The position numbers and the translations under genes are program-made. 14,174 nt of DNA, taken from positions 1-14,174 of the forward strand of contig VHBV01000014.1 of the NCBI GenBank assembly GCA_016882165.1. Reading direction: 5' to 3'. A model generated the notes under the pieces. It was not told where the DNA came from. It ran no database searches and saw nothing but the letters and a program-made list of their open reading frames with translations. Of this stretch, positions 12,655 through 14,174 are shown in pieces. The DNA is from Candidatus Pelagibacterales bacterium. GTDB lineage: Bacteria; Pseudomonadota; Alphaproteobacteria; Rickettsiales; UBA1997. Every line of letters begins with the position of its first letter. The first letter of the stretch is position 1.

Positions 12655-14174
12655 TTAATTTTTTTGATTGATTCGGACATATTTTTCTTTGCCATATCTA
12701 AATTCTTCAATGCCTAGTATTGGGTCAATTTTGAAATATGTTAAATTTCCATCAAAGTTTCCAGAAATTTCCAAGCCTTGTTTATTAATGGTGTATTGAC
12801 CTTTTTTCTTGTTTGAATCAAATCCAAGAATTAGTAAAAAATTATTGTAAAATCTTGTTAATTTTTTGTTTTTTAGAGAAAAAGCAATATTGTCAGAATA
12901 TTCAAGATCTTGACCGTAGCATAAAGGAATTCTTGGCGCAGCACAAAATAAATGATGAAGAGCTGAAAGTTTTTTGTGCTTAAAATTATGAGTTAAATTA
13001 TAGAAGTAAAATTGACTACCAATTCTAAAATGATGAAGTTTTGAAGTTCCATCATTTAAACAAAATTCTCCGGTTTCTTCGTTAATTTCAGATGTGATTT
13101 CTACTATAGAGTTATCACTTTTTTTGAAAAACATTTTATCGCCAATTATGAAATTAAGGGCTTTTAGACTGGATTGATTAAAATTTATACTTTCTATAAT
13201 TTCGTCTTTGATTGGATTTCTATGAAAGTAAATTTTGTTGTTACTGATGTAATTTATAAGATGGAAAGGTATTGTTTTCGCTCCAACTTCTCCTTGATAT
13301 TGCGCCTGTAGATGTAGGTGAGGTTCTTGAGAGTAGCCGCTATTCCCGCATTGAGCAATTTTTTGTCCAGCATTTACAAAGTCGCCAATTTTTACAGCGA
13401 GAGAGTTTTGCTTAAGATGAGATAATTTTACAAAAAATCCGTAAGAACTTTTTATAATAATGTAATTTCCCCAGTTGCGACTGGTTTCAACTTCCGCAAT
13501 TTTATTATCTTTTTCATGGGAAATAGAAGAAGTTACGACTCCATCAATTGGTGAAAAAACGTCTTTTGCAAAAGATAAATGGTCCTCAAGATCAAGCCCT
13601 TTATTTTTTATAATTTTATTATTTTCATCCAAAGCAACAAAATCTAAAGCATATTTCCAAGAACCTTTATGTGTTATATCGCCATCAAAGGCTTGTTGAA
13701 TTTGCCATTTTCCTAAAACTGGTAAAAATAGTCCAATTTCTCCAAATTTATGACGTTTTTTTAATGTATAGGAATTTTCAAGATTATCTTCAGGAGTTGC
13801 AAAAAATAACTTATTTAATTGTGTTGGGTTTATTGTTTTTAAAGCAAGAAGAAATGACAAACTAACCAAGATGAAGGGAAAAGATAAAATTGGTAAAAAC
13901 CAAGGGTTTAGTATTTTACTTGCCACAGTAACTATAATTGCAGTGATTACTGTCAAAATTGAAGCGAAAAATATAGATAATTTTGATGGTGTCATAAAAA
14001 CCCCAGCAATTAACGTGAAAACAAAAGAATAATTGTAACTCTCACTATATAAGTTTAATTCTTGTGTTGGTGTGCGAAAAAATGATTCGGCGTAGTTGCC
14101 AATTGAAAATCCAATAAAAAGAAATAAAGCGCTTAATGGTGAAGTAAATAAAATGGCAATAAAGAATAGCATTC
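12655..14174 (-). CDS. Membrane protein fused to M23 metallopeptidase; N-terminal part resembles a urea transporter (partial)
   Basis: The frame runs off the window edge; an ATG at 14172-14170 is probably internal. Numbered from it, residues 1-112 hold about four hydrophobic helices. YNYSFVFTLIAGVF (46-59) and LPILSFPFILVSLSFLLAL (93-111) resemble the second half of the urea transporter family (FN..L..IA and LP.LT.PF patterns). A soluble region follows, with an M23 (LytM/NlpD-type) domain at about 150-310. Its metal ligands are visible as H168 and D177 (THKGSWKYALDF), with H252 in SHL and H285/H287 in PHLHLQ, so it should be an active zinc endopeptidase of peptidoglycan. A C-terminal region of about 190 residues (315-505) has no family I recognise. 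Joined urea transporter/M23 proteins occur in other bacteria to my knowledge. The peptidase call is firm; the transporter call is moderate because most of that domain is outside the window. Confidence 0.82.
   Translation of the reverse strand, partial: MLFFIAILFTSPLSALFLFIGFSIGNYAESFFRTPTQELNLYSESYNYSFVFTLIAGVFMTPSKLSIFFASILTVITAIIVTVASKILNPWFLPILSFPFILVSLSFLLALKTINPTQLNKLFFATPEDNLENSYTLKKRHKFGEIGLFLPVLGKWQIQQAFDGDITHKGSWKYALDFVALDENNKIIKNKGLDLEDHLSFAKDVFSPIDGVVTSSISHEKDNKIAEVETSRNWGNYIIIKSSYGFFVKLSHLKQNSLAVKIGDFVNAGQKIAQCGNSGYSQEPHLHLQAQYQGEVGAKTIPFHLINYISNNKIYFHRNPIKDEIIESINFNQSSLKALNFIIGDKMFFKKSDNSIVEITSEINEETGEFCLNDGTSKLHHFRIGSQFYFYNLTHNFKHKKLSALHHLFCAAPRIPLCYGQDLEYSDNIAFSLKNKKLTRFYNNFLLILGFDSNKKKGQYTINKQGLEISGNFDGNLTYFKIDPILGIEEFRYGKEKYVRINQKN

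Overview
The window is AT-rich DNA (roughly one third G+C by eye). It carries a run of mostly housekeeping genes on the minus strand, separated by repeats. The gene set (CMP-KDO synthesis, HslU, EngB, RimK/RimB, PurB, a DEAD-box helicase), the low GC, the tRNA-Lys with a GAGC...GCTC acceptor stem and several palindromic repeats, one of them inside a protein gene, suggest a Gram-negative, probably host-associated alphaproteobacterium of the Rickettsiales/Holosporales type. The taxonomic call is inference. Few clear Shine-Dalgarno sequences are visible, so starts rest mainly on family length and gene overlaps.

Layout. Positions 1-93 look like the right end of an IS3-like insertion sequence, including the tail of its transposase. 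It abuts a type ISP restriction-modification gene in mid-frame, so only the C-terminal part of that gene (about 95-1357, plus strand) is present. Convergent to it lies a minus-strand run read from high to low coordinates: kdsB (8722-7979), rimB (7975-7463), a terminator-like hairpin, rimK (7325-6447), engB (6435-5806), an unlisted 41-codon membrane-protein gene overlapping engB by ATGA (5809-5684), a palindromic repeat (5591-5682), hslU (from 5553), purB, and an HI0933/YhiN-family flavoprotein that starts with GTG inside the end of purB. The flavoprotein carries an in-frame insert of about 100 codons. The insert contains a 42-nt-arm palindrome and a 21-bp tandem repeat.

A plus-strand tRNA-Lys(UUU) lies at 8865-8940. 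Its 3' end (T-loop side, acceptor strand and CCA) is tandemly repeated downstream with an exact 82-bp period, with the third copy decayed. The rest of the 430-bp gap up to 9372 holds a terminator-like hairpin, a 22-bp tandem repeat and a decayed copy of the palindrome family seen upstream of hslU.

Further on, still on the minus strand, are an unrecognised 448-residue protein with a disordered tail and a duplicated RKYYEKLG motif (10718-9372), a DEAD-box RNA helicase with a DbpA-type RNA-binding domain (12536-10869), and a protein cut by the window edge. That last one joins a multi-pass membrane region resembling the end of a urea transporter to an M23 zinc metallopeptidase.

No complete undescribed multi-gene system is visible. 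The most unusual items are the repeat-derived insert in the flavoprotein, the tandem tRNA 3'-end array, the coupled 41-residue ORF, the orphan 448-residue protein and the membrane-M23 fusion.
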